Part shown: positions 11,716-26,083 of the stretch, in pieces | Layout of the letters: each line of letters starts with the position of its first letter | Numbering within the stretch: position 1 is the first letter of the stretch | NCBI RefSeq assembly: GCF_000699445.3 | Contig: NC_067196.1 | Span: 85,612,364-85,676,363 of the forward strand | DNA: 64,000 nucleotides | Direction: 5' to 3' | Source of the DNA: Schistosoma haematobium | Lineage: Eukaryota; Platyhelminthes; Trematoda; Strigeidida; Schistosomatidae | Notes under the pieces: generated by a model | What the model saw: only the letters and a program-made list of their open reading frames with translations | What the model was told of the DNA's origin: nothing | Database searches by the model: none | Position numbers and translations under genes: made by a program

Positions 11716-13451
11716 GTTTTATTCAATATTATATTTTGGAACAATATACAAATTCTCAGCACATGGTATTTCAACAAGTTTCTTACACAAAAACAGAAAT
11801 AAAGACAAAAAAGGAAAAAAGGTTTTAAAAAGATCTGAAAAACTGTACAAGTTTTCAAAATAGAAACATATTAAGAATGCAGGTTATTGACTAGGTTGAC
11901 TTGTAACAGCTTAGGTTGGTTGGTTAAGAGTTGACTTCGAACAACTAAGCATATGTCAAAACAGTATAGTTCAGGTATTCATTCACTTCCTTATTTTGCA
12001 TAGGCGTTATATTTCCTATTATCTTATATTGAATGTTGAGAGGCTTTGTTTGTCTGAACAAATAATCTCACGCTCCACTGTGACTGCGCGAAGATCAAAA
12101 TAAAGACCTATTCACTACTTGTCTTGTTTCTTCTATCAATAGCAAGAGGGTTACCTAGAGGCACGAAAAACTCTAACAACCTGTTCATCACAGAGTATAT
12201 TTGCTAGGTAAGGTATTATAGAACTTTTATACTTTTGCTTGCATGCATGGATTTTAATGTAATTACGTCTCGTTCTACCAGAAGATATACAAGGAGAAAG
12301 ATAAGAGTGAAGGGGATGGTTAGTATCTGATAAAATAACACCTGCCAGGAGTTTGCATGATTTTGAATGTCTATCCACAACCATATTAATTATGACCTAG
12401 AAAGATTCACCACACACTTTGCTAACTGCCTTCAGCACTCTCCGCAATACAGCAAAGTCTTTTCTCAGAAGCCCAGGAAAGAATAATGGAGAACAGTGAA
12501 AAATAATAGGTAATATGCAAGAATTGGCAAATTGTAAGAGTAAATGACGAGTAGTCCTAAGAGCATGCAATCTATTTATGTAGTAAGTTGGACGGGAAAC
12601 CTTCTTCGATAACAATAAAACGTGGGTAGACCAAGAGAGATCAGAGGAAAAGGTGACACCAAGATAATTGACCTTCGACACTGCGTTTATCAAAGAGTCT
12701 GCAATGGCACAAGCATTATGGGATCTCAAAATGGTGTTTAGAAGCCGTTCATGTCTCATGCTAAAGTTAACAGCTTGACATTTAGACGGATTAAGTATGA
12801 GACAATTACCAACAGACCAACAATCAATACGAGACAGAAACTCATTCATTTCTGTGGGATGTAAAGGGAAGAGATAGACATACATACAGTGAGATCATCC
12901 GCATATTTCACCAAAGTGTTTTCTGTGGAAGGTGCCAGATCATGCAGAAAAAAAGAAAAGAAGAGGTGAAAGAACAGCTCCTTGTGGTACACCTTCATGA
13001 GACAACCGAGACTCTGAACACTTTCCTCCAAGTACAGTGTACTGATCCCTTCCAGAGAGGTAGGAACATAGCCAGTTGGTTATCCAGTACAATCGATTAC
13101 AACATTTTTGATTCCAATCTAGGCTGTGATAGATATGGTATTTGTGCGAACTAATGATTCTTTTGTACTTGATTGCCCACAGATTATGAATTCCAAACAC
13201 TGTACGTTCATTTGTGTTCATCTACCTCTACCTGCTTTAAATTGCACTGTTTCTGGAATTCCTAGTTAGCGAATTAATTCGAATACCTTCAATCATCATA
13301 TCTACTCACATCAGAATTGAAAATTAAACCATTGTTACTTGCTCAACTTTGAAGCCGAGTTAAATTATTGTGAAGTGAGAACCTATCTTTCAGGTTGCAA
13401 ACGTCTCTCTAAAGCGTACAGTACGAATTCGGCAGTTCTCAGAATTACAAC
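11248..13451. repeat. Segment B, copy 2, with RT remnant at 12151-13221 (minus)
   Basis: Same layout as copy 1. A one-base loss in the GGGG near 12868 adds a second frameshift to the RT, splitting the frame at codons for the SSPLHPTE region. T variant in GACTTCG near 11936. Confidence 0.85.
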
Positions 13452-13771
13452 TGAGGATGTCACAGGTATTCAGTGTTTGACAACGCTTCTACCAGTAACA
13501 CCTAATATATTTCGTTCCCACCCAGAGAAATCAAAAGACAGAGTCGAGGAGATCGGAAGCGTATATTTGGCGATGACCAATATATCGGAATTCTCTGATC
13601 TATTCTGGCTATCGATTGCGGTTGATGTTGAGCACGGCGTTACCACACGTGATCTGGTGCGGATGCCTGACCGAGCGCCTTCAACTAGATGAGTCCACTA
13701 AAACATATGGTCAGCATCCAGTGTCGAAAACTTACAGAGCTATTTATTTTGGGGATTTATTTACCGCTACA
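13452..13771 (-). repeat. Array LTR copy 3
   Basis: Same LTR and same CAAC-flanked junctions as copy 2. Confidence 0.9.
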
Positions 13772-14207
13772 CAACTTTTCAAGAGTGTTTCAAGAAGAAA
13801 CCAGATATGTTCTTGAAGACTGAGGATAGTGTTTCATTTCGATTTAAAAGTGCTTCAATTTTAATATAATATAATAATATATTTCTTCAAGGGCAGTACA
13901 CGCAACTTTTACAGGCGTGATCTACAAATTACAACATTTATTGTTTCGCAGTATGCATGTTAAATAAATATATTCTATAAAAGTGAATATCAGTTCATTC
14001 CTTCAGAGATACTGAGTAATCTTCAAAATATTCTCCAAAATGGCATCGCGTCCACGTTACACACCAGATCTAATCTCAGCATAACTGTGTTAGGAGTTTG
14101 GTCTTGCGAAGTATTTATGCAATGCAAATTTTTAAGTTTATAGTTGCTATAAAGTAAACGTGTTGAGCGCTTGGTGTGAACTATGACCTTGGGAAAACAT
14201 ATACGTC

Positions 14208-14242
<35 letters not shown>

Positions 14243-15979
14243 GTTTTATTCAATATTATATTTTGGAACAATATACAAATTCTCAGCACATGGTATTTCA
14301 ACAAGTTTCTTACACAAAAACAGAAATAAAGACAAAAAAGGAAAAAAGGTTTTAAAAAGATCTGAAAAACTGTACAAGTTTTCAAAATAGAAACATATTA
14401 AGAATGCAGGTTATTGACTAGGTTGACTTGTAACAGCTTAGGTTGGTTGGTTAAGAGTTGACTTCGAACAACTAAGCATATGTCAAAACAGTATAGTTCA
14501 GGTATTCATTCACTTCCTTATTTTGCATAGGCGTTATATTTCCTATTATCTTATATTGAATGTTGAGAGGCTTTGTTTGTCTGAACAAATAATCTCACGC
14601 TCCACTGTGACTGCGCGAAGATCAAAATAAAGACCTATTCACTACTTGTCTTGTTTCTTCTATCAATAGCAAGAGGGTTACCTAGAGGCACGAAAAACTC
14701 TAACAACCTGTTCATCACAGAGTATATTTGCTAGGTAAGGTATTATAGAACTTTTATACTTTTGCTTGCATGCATGGATTTTAATGTAATTACGTCTCGT
14801 TCTACCAGAAGATATACAAGGAGAAAGATAAGAGTGAAGGGGATGGTTAGTATCTGATAAAATAACACCTGCCAGGAGTTTGCATGATTTTGAATGTCTA
14901 TCCACAACCATATTAATTATGACCTAGAAAGATTCACCACACACTTTGCTAACTGCCTTCAGCACTCTCCGCAATACAGCAAAGTCTTTTCTCAGAAGCC
15001 CAGGAAAGAATAATGGAGAACAGTGAAAAATAATAGGTAATATGCAAGAATTGGCAAATTGTAAGAGTAAATGACGAGTAGTCCTAAGAGCATGCAATCT
15101 ATTTATGTAGTAAGTTGGACGGGAAACCTTCTTCGATAACAATAAAACGTGGGTAGACCAAGAGAGATCAGAGGAAAAGGTGACACCAAGATAATTGACC
15201 TTCGACACTGCGTTTATCAAAGAGTCTGCAATGGCACAAGCATTATGGGATCTCAAAATGGTGTTTAGAAGCCGTTCATGTCTCATGCTAAAGTTAACAG
15301 CTTGACATTTAGACGGATTAAGTATGAGACAATTACCAACAGACCAACAATCAATACGAGACAGAAACTCATTCATTTCTGTGGGATGTAAAGGGGAAGA
15401 GATAGACATACATACAGTGAGATCATCCGCATATTTCACCAAAGTGTTTTCTGTGGAAGGTGCCAGATCATGCAGAAAAAAAGAAAAGAAGAGGTGAAAG
15501 AACAGCTCCTTGTGGTACACCTTCATGAGACAACCGAGACTCTGAACACTTTCCTCCAAGTACAGTGTACTGATCCCTTCCAGAGAGGTAGGAACATAGC
15601 CAGTTGGTTATCCAGTACAATCGATTACAACATTTTTGATTCCAATCTAGGCTGTGATAGATATGGTATTTGTGCGAACTAATGATTCTTTTGTACTTGA
15701 TTGCCCACAGATTATGAATTCCAAACACTGTACGTTCATTTGTGTTCATCTACCTCTACCTGCTTTAAATTGCACTGTTTCTGGAATTCCTAGTTAGCGA
15801 ATTAATTCGAATACCTTCAATCATCATATCTACTCACATCAGAATTGAAAATTAAACCATTGTTACTTGCTCAACTTTGAAGCCGAGTTAAATTATTGTG
15901 AAGTGAGAACCTATCTTTCAGGTTGCAAACGTCTCTCTAAAGCGTACAGTACGAATTCGGCAGTTCTCAGAATTACAAC
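13772..15979. repeat. Segment B, copy 3, with RT remnant at 14678-15749 (minus)
   Basis: Same layout; longest unit (2528 bp) because of a longer ATT run. T variant in GACTTCG. Confidence 0.85.
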
Positions 15980-16299
15980 TGAGGATGTCACAGGTATTCA
16001 GTGTTTGACAACGCTTCTACCAGTAACACCTAATATATTTCGTTCCCACCCAGAGAAATCAAAAGACAGAGTCGAGGAGATCGGAAGCGTATATTTGGCG
16101 ATGACCAATATATCGGAATTCTCTGATCTATTCTGGCTATCGATTGCGGTTGATGTTGAGCACGGCGTTACCACACGTGATCTGGTGCGGATGCCTGACC
16201 GAGCGCCTTCAACTAGATGAGTCCACTAAAACATATGGTCAGCATCCAGTGTCGAAAACTTACAGAGCTATTTATTTTGGGGATTTATTTACCGCTACA
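15980..16299 (-). repeat. Array LTR copy 4
   Basis: Same LTR and same CAAC-flanked junctions as copy 2. Confidence 0.9.
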
Positions 16300-16735
16300 C
16301 AACTTTTCAAGAGTGTTTCAAGAAGAAACCAGATATGTTCTTGAAGACTGAGGATAGTGTTTCATTTCGATTTAAAAGTGCTTCAATTTTAATATAATAT
16401 AATAATATATTTCTTCAAGGGCAGTACACGCAACTTTTACAGGCGTGATCTACAAATTACAACATTTATTGTTTCGCAGTATGCATGTTAAATAAATATA
16501 TTCTATAAAAGTGAATATCAGTTCATTCCTTCAGAGATACTGAGTAATCTTCAAAATATTCTCCAAAATGGCATCGCGTCCACGTTACACACCAGATCTA
16601 ATCTCAGCATAACTGTGTTAGGAGTTTGGTCTTGCGAAGTATTTATGCAATGCAAATTTTTAAGTTTATAGTTGCTATAAAGTAAACGTGTTGAGCGCTT
16701 GGTGTGAACTATGACCTTGGGAAAACATATACGTC

Positions 16736-16770
<35 letters not shown>

Positions 16771-18506
16771 GTTTTATTCAATATTATATTTTGGAACAAT
16801 ATACAAATTCTCAGCACATGGTATTTCAACAAGTTTCTTACACAAAAACAGAAATAAAGACAAAAAAGGAAAAAGGTTTTAAAAAGATCTGAAAAACTGT
16901 ACAAGTTTTCAAAATAGAAACATATTAAGAATGCAGGTTATTGACTAGGTTGACTTGTAACAGCTTAGGTTGGTTGGTTAAGAGTTGACTTCGAACAACT
17001 AAGCATATGTCAAAACAGTATAGTTCAGGTATTCATTCACTTCCTTATTTTGCATAGGCGTTATATTTCCTATTATCTTATATTGAATGTTGAGAGGCTT
17101 TGTTTGTCTGAACAAATAATCTCACGCTCCACTGTGACTGCGCGAAGATCAAAATAAAGACCTATTCACTACTTGTCTTGTTTCTTCTATCAATAGCAAG
17201 AGGGTTACCTAGAGGCACGAAAAACTCTAACAACCTGTTCATCACAGAGTATATTTGCTAGGTAAGGTATTATAGAACTTTTATACTTTTGCTTGCATGC
17301 ATGGATTTTAATGTAATTACGTCTCGTTCTACCAGAAGATATACAAGGAGAAAGATAAGAGTGAAGGGGATGGTTAGTATCTGATAAAATAACACCTGCC
17401 AGGAGTTTGCATGATTTTGAATGTCTATCCACAACCATATTAATTATGACCTAGAAAGATTCACCACACACTTTGCTAACTGCCTTCAGCACTCTCCGCA
17501 ATACAGCAAAGTCTTTTCTCAGAAGCCCAGGAAAGAATAATGGAGAACAGTGAAAAATAATAGGTAATATGCAAGAATTGGCAAATTGTAAGAGTAAATG
17601 ACGAGTAGTCCTAAGAGCATGCAATCTATTTATGTAGTAAGTTGGACGGGAAACCTTCTTCGATAACAATAAAACGTGGGTAGACCAAGAGAGATCAGAG
17701 GAAAAGGTGACACCAAGATAATTGACCTTCGACACTGCGTTTATCAAAGAGTCTGCAATGGCACAAGCATTATGGGATCTCAAAATGGTGTTTAGAAGCC
17801 GTTCATGTCTCATGCTAAAGTTAACAGCTTGACATTTAGACGGATTAAGTATGAGACAATTACCAACAGACCAACAATCAATACGAGACAGAAACTCATT
17901 CATTTCTGTGGGATGTAAAGGGGAAGAGATAGACATACATACAGTGAGATCATCCGCATATTTCACCAAAGTGTTTTCTGTGGAAGGTGCCAGATCATGC
18001 AGAAAAAAAGAAAAGAAGAGGTGAAAGAACAGCTCCTTGTGGTACACCTTCATGAGACAACCGAGACTCTGAACACTTTCCTCCAAGTACAGTGTACTGA
18101 TCCCTTCCAGAGAGGTAGGAACATAGCCAGTTGGTTATCCAGTACAATCGATTACAACATTTTTGATTCCAATCTAGGCTGTGATAGATATGGTATTTGT
18201 GCGAACTAATGATTCTTTTGTACTTGATTGCCCACAGATTATGAATTCCAAACACTGTACGTTCATTTGTGTTCATCTACCTCTACCTGCTTTAAATTGC
18301 ACTGTTTCTGGAATTCCTAGTTAGCGAATTAATTCGAATACCTTCAATCATCATATCTACTCACATCAGAATTGAAAATTAAACCATTGTTACTTGCTCA
18401 ACTTTGAAGCCGAGTTAAATTATTGTGAAGTGAGAACCTATCTTTCAGGTTGCAAACGTCTCTCTAAAGCGTACAGTACGAATTCGGCAGTTCTCAGAAT
18501 TACAAC
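16300..18506. repeat. Segment B, copy 4, with RT remnant at 17205-18276 (minus)
   Basis: Same layout. From this copy on, the second A-run in the LINE 3' region (near 16871) is five A long; in copies 1-3 it is six. Confidence 0.85.
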
Positions 18507-18826
18507 TGAGGATGTCACAGGTATTCAGTGTTTGACAACGCTTCTACCAGTAACACCTAATATATTTCGTTCCCACCCAGAGAAATCAAAAGACAGAGTC
18601 GAGGAGATCGGAAGCGTATATTTGGCGATGACCAATATATCGGAATTCTCTGATCTATTCTGGCTATCGATTGCGGTTGATGTTGAGCACGGCGTTACCA
18701 CACGTGATCTGGTGCGGATGCCTGACCGAGCGCCTTCAACTAGATGAGTCCACTAAAACATATGGTCAGCATCCAATGTCGAAAACTTACAGAGCTATTT
18801 ATTTTGGGGATTTATTTACCGCTACA
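18507..18826 (-). repeat. Array LTR copy 5
   Basis: Same LTR; carries the A variant before TGTCGAAAAC, shared with copies 1 and 7. Confidence 0.9.
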
Positions 18827-19262
18827 CAACTTTTCAAGAGTGTTTCAAGAAGAAACCAGATATGTTCTTGAAGACTGAGGATAGTGTTTCATTTCGATTT
18901 AAAAGTGCTTCAATTTTAATATAATATAATAATATATTTCTTCAAGGGCAGTACACGCAACTTTTACAGGCGTGATCTACAAATTACAACATTTATTGTT
19001 TCGCAGTATGCATGTTAAATAAATATATTCTATAAAAGTGAATATCAGTTCATTCCTTCAGAGATACTGAGTAATCTTCAAAATATTCTCCAAAATGGCA
19101 TCGCGTCCACGTTACACACCAGATCTAATCTCAGCATAACTGTGTTAGGAGTTTGGTCTTGCGAAGTATTTATGCAATGCAAATTTTTAAGTTTATAGTT
19201 GCTATAAAGTAAACGTGTTGAGCGCTTGGTGTGAACTATGACCTTGGGAAAACATATACGTC

Positions 19263-19297
<35 letters not shown>

Positions 19298-21033
19298 GTT
19301 TTATTCAATATTATATTTTGGAACAATATACAAATTCTCAGCACATGGTATTTCAACAAGTTTCTTACACAAAAACAGAAATAAAGACAAAAAAGGAAAA
19401 AGGTTTTAAAAAGATCTGAAAAACTGTACAAGTTTTCAAAATAGAAACATATTAAGAATGCAGGTTATTGACTAGGTTGACTTGTAACAGCTTAGGTTGG
19501 TTGGTTAAGAGTTGACCTCGAACAACTAAGCATATGTCAAAACAGTATAGTTCAGGTATTCATTCACTTCCTTATTTTGCATAGGCGTTATATTTCCTAT
19601 TATCTTATATTGAATGTTGAGAGGCTTTGTTTGTCTGAACAAATAATCTCACGCTCCACTGTGACTGCGCGAAGATCAAAATAAAGACCTATTCACTACT
19701 TGTCTTGTTTCTTCTATCAATAGCAAGAGGGTTACCTAGAGGCACGAAAAACTCTAACAACCTGTTCATCACAGAGTATATTTGCTAGGTAAGGTATTAT
19801 AGAACTTTTATACTTTTGCTTGCATGCATGGATTTTAATGTAATTACGTCTCGTTCTACCAGAAGATATACAAGGAGAAAGATAAGAGTGAAGGGGATGG
19901 TTAGTATCTGATAAAATAACACCTGCCAGGAGTTTGCATGATTTTGAATGTCTATCCACAACCATATTAATTATGACCTAGAAAGATTCACCACACACTT
20001 TGCTAACTGCCTTCAGCACTCTCCGCAATACAGCAAAGTCTTTTCTCAGAAGCCCAGGAAAGAATAATGGAGAACAGTGAAAAATAATAGGTAATATGCA
20101 AGAATTGGCAAATTGTAAGAGTAAATGACGAGTAGTCCTAAGAGCATGCAATCTATTTATGTAGTAAGTTGGACGGGAAACCTTCTTCGATAACAATAAA
20201 ACGTGGGTAGACCAAGAGAGATCAGAGGAAAAGGTGACACCAAGATAATTGACCTTCGACACTGCGTTTATCAAAGAGTCTGCAATGGCACAAGCATTAT
20301 GGGATCTCAAAATGGTGTTTAGAAGCCGTTCATGTCTCATGCTAAAGTTAACAGCTTGACATTTAGACGGATTAAGTATGAGACAATTACCAACAGACCA
20401 ACAATCAATACGAGACAGAAACTCATTCATTTCTGTGGGATGTAAAGGGGAAGAGATAGACATACATACAGTGAGATCATCCGCATATTTCACCAAAGTG
20501 TTTTCTGTGGAAGGTGCCAGATCATGCAGAAAAAAAGAAAAGAAGAGGTGAAAGAACAGCTCCTTGTGGTACACCTTCATGAGACAACCGAGACTCTGAA
20601 CACTTTCCTCCAAGTACAGTGTACTGATCCCTTCCAGAGAGGTAGGAACATAGCCAGTTGGTTATCCAGTACAATCGATTACAACATTTTTGATTCCAAT
20701 CTAGGCTGTGATAGATATGGTATTTGTGCGAACTAATGATTCTTTTGTACTTGATTGCCCACAGATTATGAATTCCAAACACTGTACGTTCATTTGTGTT
20801 CATCTACCTCTACCTGCTTTAAATTGCACTGTTTCTGGAATTCCTAGTTAGCGAATTAATTCGAATACCTTCAATCATCATATCTACTCACATCAGAATT
20901 GAAAATTAAACCATTGTTACTTGCTCAACTTTGAAGCCGAGTTAAATTATTGTGAAGTGAGAACCTATCTTTCAGGTTGCAAACGTCTCTCTAAAGCGTA
21001 CAGTACGAATTCGGCAGTTCTCAGAATTACAAC
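18827..21033. repeat. Segment B, copy 5, with RT remnant at 19732-20803 (minus)
   Basis: Same layout; C variant in GACCTCG near 19515, shared with copies 1 and 7; five-A run. Confidence 0.85.
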
Positions 21034-21353
21034 TGAGGATGTCACAGGTATTCAGTGTTTGACAACGCTTCTACCAGTAACACCTAATATATTTCGTTCC
21101 CACCCAGAGAAATCAAAAGACAGAGTCGAGGAGATCGGAAGCGTATATTTGGCGATGACCAATATATCGGAATTCTCTGATCTATTCTGGCTATCGATTG
21201 CGGTTGATGTTGAGCACGGCGTTACCACACGTGATCTGGTGCGGATGCCTGACCGAGCGCCTTCAACTAGATGAGTCCACTAAAACATATGGTCAGCATC
21301 CAGTGTCGAAAACTTACAGAGCTATTTATTTTGGGGATTTATTTACCGCTACA
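21034..21353 (-). repeat. Array LTR copy 6
   Basis: Same LTR and same CAAC-flanked junctions; G variant before TGTCGAAAAC. Confidence 0.9.
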
Positions 21354-21789
21354 CAACTTTTCAAGAGTGTTTCAAGAAGAAACCAGATATGTTCTTGAAG
21401 ACTGAGGATAGTGTTTCATTTCGATTTAAAAGTGCTTCAATTTTAATATAATATAATAATATATTTCTTCAAGGGCAGTACACGCAACTTTTACAGGCGT
21501 GATCTACAAATTACAACATTTATTGTTTCGCAGTATGCATGTTAAATAAATATATTCTATAAAAGTGAATATCAGTTCATTCCTTCAGAGATACTGAGTA
21601 ATCTTCAAAATATTCTCCAAAATGGCATCGCGTCCACGTTACACACCAGATCTAATCTCAGCATAACTGTGTTAGGAGTTTGGTCTTGCGAAGTATTTAT
21701 GCAATGCAAATTTTTAAGTTTATAGTTGCTATAAAGTAAACGTGTTGAGCGCTTGGTGTGAACTATGACCTTGGGAAAACATATACGTC

Positions 21790-21824
<35 letters not shown>

Positions 21825-23559
21825 GTTTTATTCAATATTATATTTTGGAACAATATACAAATTCTCAGCACATGGTATTTCAACAAGTTTCTTACACAAA
21901 AACAGAAATAAAGACAAAAAAGGAAAAAGGTTTTAAAAAGATCTGAAAAACTGTACAAGTTTTCAAAATAGAAACATATTAAGAATGCAGGTTATTGACT
22001 AGGTTGACTTGTAACAGCTTAGGTTGGTTGGTTAAGAGTTGACTTCGAACAACTAAGCATATGTCAAAACAGTATAGTTCAGGTATTCATTCACTTCCTT
22101 ATTTTGCATAGGCGTTATATTTCCTATTATCTTATATTGAATGTTGAGAGGCTTTGTTTGTCTGAACAAATAATCTCACGCTCCACTGTGACTGCGCGAA
22201 GATCAAAATAAAGACCTATTCACTACTTGTCTTGTTTCTTCTATCAATAGCAAGAGGGTTACCTAGAGGCACGAAAAACTCTAACAACCTGTTCATCACA
22301 GAGTATATTTGCTAGGTAAGGTATTATAGAACTTTTATACTTTTGCTTGCATGCATGGATTTTAATGTAATTACGTCTCGTTCTACCAGAAGATATACAA
22401 GGAGAAAGATAAGAGTGAAGGGGATGGTTAGTATCTGATAAAATAACACCTGCCAGGAGTTTGCATGATTTTGAATGTCTATCCACAACCATATTAATTA
22501 TGACCTAGAAAGATTCACCACACACTTTGCTAACTGCCTTCAGCACTCTCCGCAATACAGCAAAGTCTTTTCTCAGAAGCCCAGGAAAGAATAATGGAGA
22601 ACAGTGAAAAATAATAGGTAATATGCAAGAATTGGCAAATTGTAAGAGTAAATGACGAGTAGTCCTAAGAGCATGCAATCTATTTATGTAGTAAGTTGGA
22701 CGGGAAACCTTCTTCGATAACAATAAAACGTGGGTAGACCAAGAGAGATCAGAGGAAAAGGTGACACCAAGATAATTGACCTTCGACACTGCGTTTATCA
22801 AAGAGTCTGCAATGGCACAAGCATTATGGGATCTCAAAATGGTGTTTAGAAGCCGTTCATGTCTCATGCTAAAGTTAACAGCTTGACATTTAGACGGATT
22901 AAGTATGAGACAATTACCAACAGACCAACAATCAATACGAGACAGAAACTCATTCATTTCTGTGGGATGTAAAGGGAAGAGATAGACATACATACAGTGA
23001 GATCATCCGCATATTTCACCAAAGTGTTTTCTGTGGAAGGTGCCAGATCATGCAGAAAAAAAGAAAAGAAGAGGTGAAAGAACAGCTCCTTGTGGTACAC
23101 CTTCATGAGACAACCGAGACTCTGAACACTTTCCTCCAAGTACAGTGTACTGATCCCTTCCAGAGAGGTAGGAACATAGCCAGTTGGTTATCCAGTACAA
23201 TCGATTACAACATTTTTGATTCCAATCTAGGCTGTGATAGATATGGTATTTGTGCGAACTAATGATTCTTTTGTACTTGATTGCCCACAGATTATGAATT
23301 CCAAACACTGTACGTTCATTTGTGTTCATCTACCTCTACCTGCTTTAAATTGCACTGTTTCTGGAATTCCTAGTTAGCGAATTAATTCGAATACCTTCAA
23401 TCATCATATCTACTCACATCAGAATTGAAAATTAAACCATTGTTACTTGCTCAACTTTGAAGCCGAGTTAAATTATTGTGAAGTGAGAACCTATCTTTCA
23501 GGTTGCAAACGTCTCTCTAAAGCGTACAGTACGAATTCGGCAGTTCTCAGAATTACAAC
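21354..23559. repeat. Segment B, copy 6, with RT remnant at 22259-23329 (minus)
   Basis: Same layout; carries the same one-base loss in the GGGG (near 22975) as copy 2, but the five-A run of copies 4-7. Confidence 0.85.
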
Positions 23560-23879
23560 TGAGGATGTCACAGGTATTCAGTGTTTGACAACGCTTCTAC
23601 CAGTAACACCTAATATATTTCGTTCCCACCCAGAGAAATCAAAAGACAGAGTCGAGGAGATCGGAAGCGTATATTTGGCGATGACCAATATATCGGAATT
23701 CTCTGATCTATTCTGGCTATCGATTGCGGTTGATGTTGAGCACGGCGTTACCACACGTGATCTGGTGCGGATGCCTGACCGAGCGCCTTCAACTAGATGA
23801 GTCCACTAAAACATATGGTCAGCATCCAATGTCGAAAACTTACAGAGCTATTTATTTTGGGGATTTATTTACCGCTACA
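23560..23879 (-). repeat. Array LTR copy 7
   Basis: Same LTR; A variant before TGTCGAAAAC as in copies 1 and 5. Confidence 0.9.
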
Positions 23880-24315
23880 CAACTTTTCAAGAGTGTTTCA
23901 AGAAGAAACCAGATATGTTCTTGAAGACTGAGGATAGTGTTTCATTTCGATTTAAAAGTGCTTCAATTTTAATATAATATAATAATATATTTCTTCAAGG
24001 GCAGTACACGCAACTTTTACAGGCGTGATCTACAAATTACAACATTTATTGTTTCGCAGTATGCATGTTAAATAAATATATTCTATAAAAGTGAATATCA
24101 GTTCATTCCTTCAGAGATACTGAGTAATCTTCAAAATATTCTCCAAAATGGCATCGCGTCCACGTTACACACCAGATCTAATCTCAGCATAACTGTGTTA
24201 GGAGTTTGGTCTTGCGAAGTATTTATGCAATGCAAATTTTTAAGTTTATAGTTGCTATAAAGTAAACGTGTTGAGCGCTTGGTGTGAACTATGACCTTGG
24301 GAAAACATATACGTC

Positions 24316-24347
<32 letters not shown>

Positions 24348-26083
24348 GTTTTATTCAATATTATATTTTGGAACAATATACAAATTCTCAGCACATGGTA
24401 TTTCAACAAGTTTCTTACACAAAAACAGAAATAAAGACAAAAAAGGAAAAAGGTTTTAAAAAGATCTGAAAAACTGTACAAGTTTTCAAAATAGAAACAT
24501 ATTAAGAATGCAGGTTATTGACTAGGTTGACTTGTAACAGCTTAGGTTGGTTGGTTAAGAGTTGACCTCGAACAACTAAGCATATGTCAAAACAGTATAG
24601 TTCAGGTATTCATTCACTTCCTTATTTTGCATAGGCGTTATATTTCCTATTATCTTATATTGAATGTTGAGAGGCTTTGTTTGTCTGAACAAATAATCTC
24701 ACGCTCCACTGTGACTGCGCGAAGATCAAAATAAAGACCTATTCACTACTTGTCTTGTTTCTTCTATCAATAGCAAGAGGGTTACCTAGAGGCACGAAAA
24801 ACTCTAACAACCTGTTCATCACAGAGTATATTTGCTAGGTAAGGTATTATAGAACTTTTATACTTTTGCTTGCATGCATGGATTTTAATGTAATTACGTC
24901 TCGTTCTACCAGAAGATATACAAGGAGAAAGATAAGAGTGAAGGGGATGGTTAGTATCTGATAAAATAACACCTGCCAGGAGTTTGCATGATTTTGAATG
25001 TCTATCCACAACCATATTAATTATGACCTAGAAAGATTCACCACACACTTTGCTAACTGCCTTCAGCACTCTCCGCAATACAGCAAAGTCTTTTCTCAGA
25101 AGCCCAGGAAAGAATAATGGAGAACAGTGAAAAATAATAGGTAATATGCAAGAATTGGCAAATTGTAAGAGTAAATGACGAGTAGTCCTAAGAGCATGCA
25201 ATCTATTTATGTAGTAAGTTGGACGGGAAACCTTCTTCGATAACAATAAAACGTGGGTAGACCAAGAGAGATCAGAGGAAAAGGTGACACCAAGATAATT
25301 GACCTTCGACACTGCGTTTATCAAAGAGTCTGCAATGGCACAAGCATTATGGGATCTCAAAATGGTGTTTAGAAGCCGTTCATGTCTCATGCTAAAGTTA
25401 ACAGCTTGACATTTAGACGGATTAAGTATGAGACAATTACCAACAGACCAACAATCAATACGAGACAGAAACTCATTCATTTCTGTGGGATGTAAAGGGG
25501 AAGAGATAGACATACATACAGTGAGATCATCCGCATATTTCACCAAAGTGTTTTCTGTGGAAGGTGCCAGATCATGCAGAAAAAAAGAAAAGAAGAGGTG
25601 AAAGAACAGCTCCTTGTGGTACACCTTCATGAGACAACCGAGACTCTGAACACTTTCCTCCAAGTACAGTGTACTGATCCCTTCCAGAGAGGTAGGAACA
25701 TAGCCAGTTGGTTATCCAGTACAATCGATTACAACATTTTTGATTCCAATCTAGGCTGTGATAGATATGGTATTTGTGCGAACTAATGATTCTTTTGTAC
25801 TTGATTGCCCACAGATTATGAATTCCAAACACTGTACGTTCATTTGTGTTCATCTACCTCTACCTGCTTTAAATTGCACTGTTTCTGGAATTCCTAGTTA
25901 GCGAATTAATTCGAATACCTTCAATCATCATATCTACTCACATCAGAATTGAAAATTAAACCATTGTTACTTGCTCAACTTTGAAGCCGAGTTAAATTAT
26001 TGTGAAGTGAGAACCTATCTTTCAGGTTGCAAACGTCTCTCTAAAGCGTACAGTACGAATTCGGCAGTTCTCAGAATTACAAC
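23880..26083. repeat. Segment B, copy 7, with RT remnant at 24782-25853 (minus)
   Basis: Same layout; C variant in GACCTCG as in copies 1 and 5; shorter ATT run. Confidence 0.85.
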
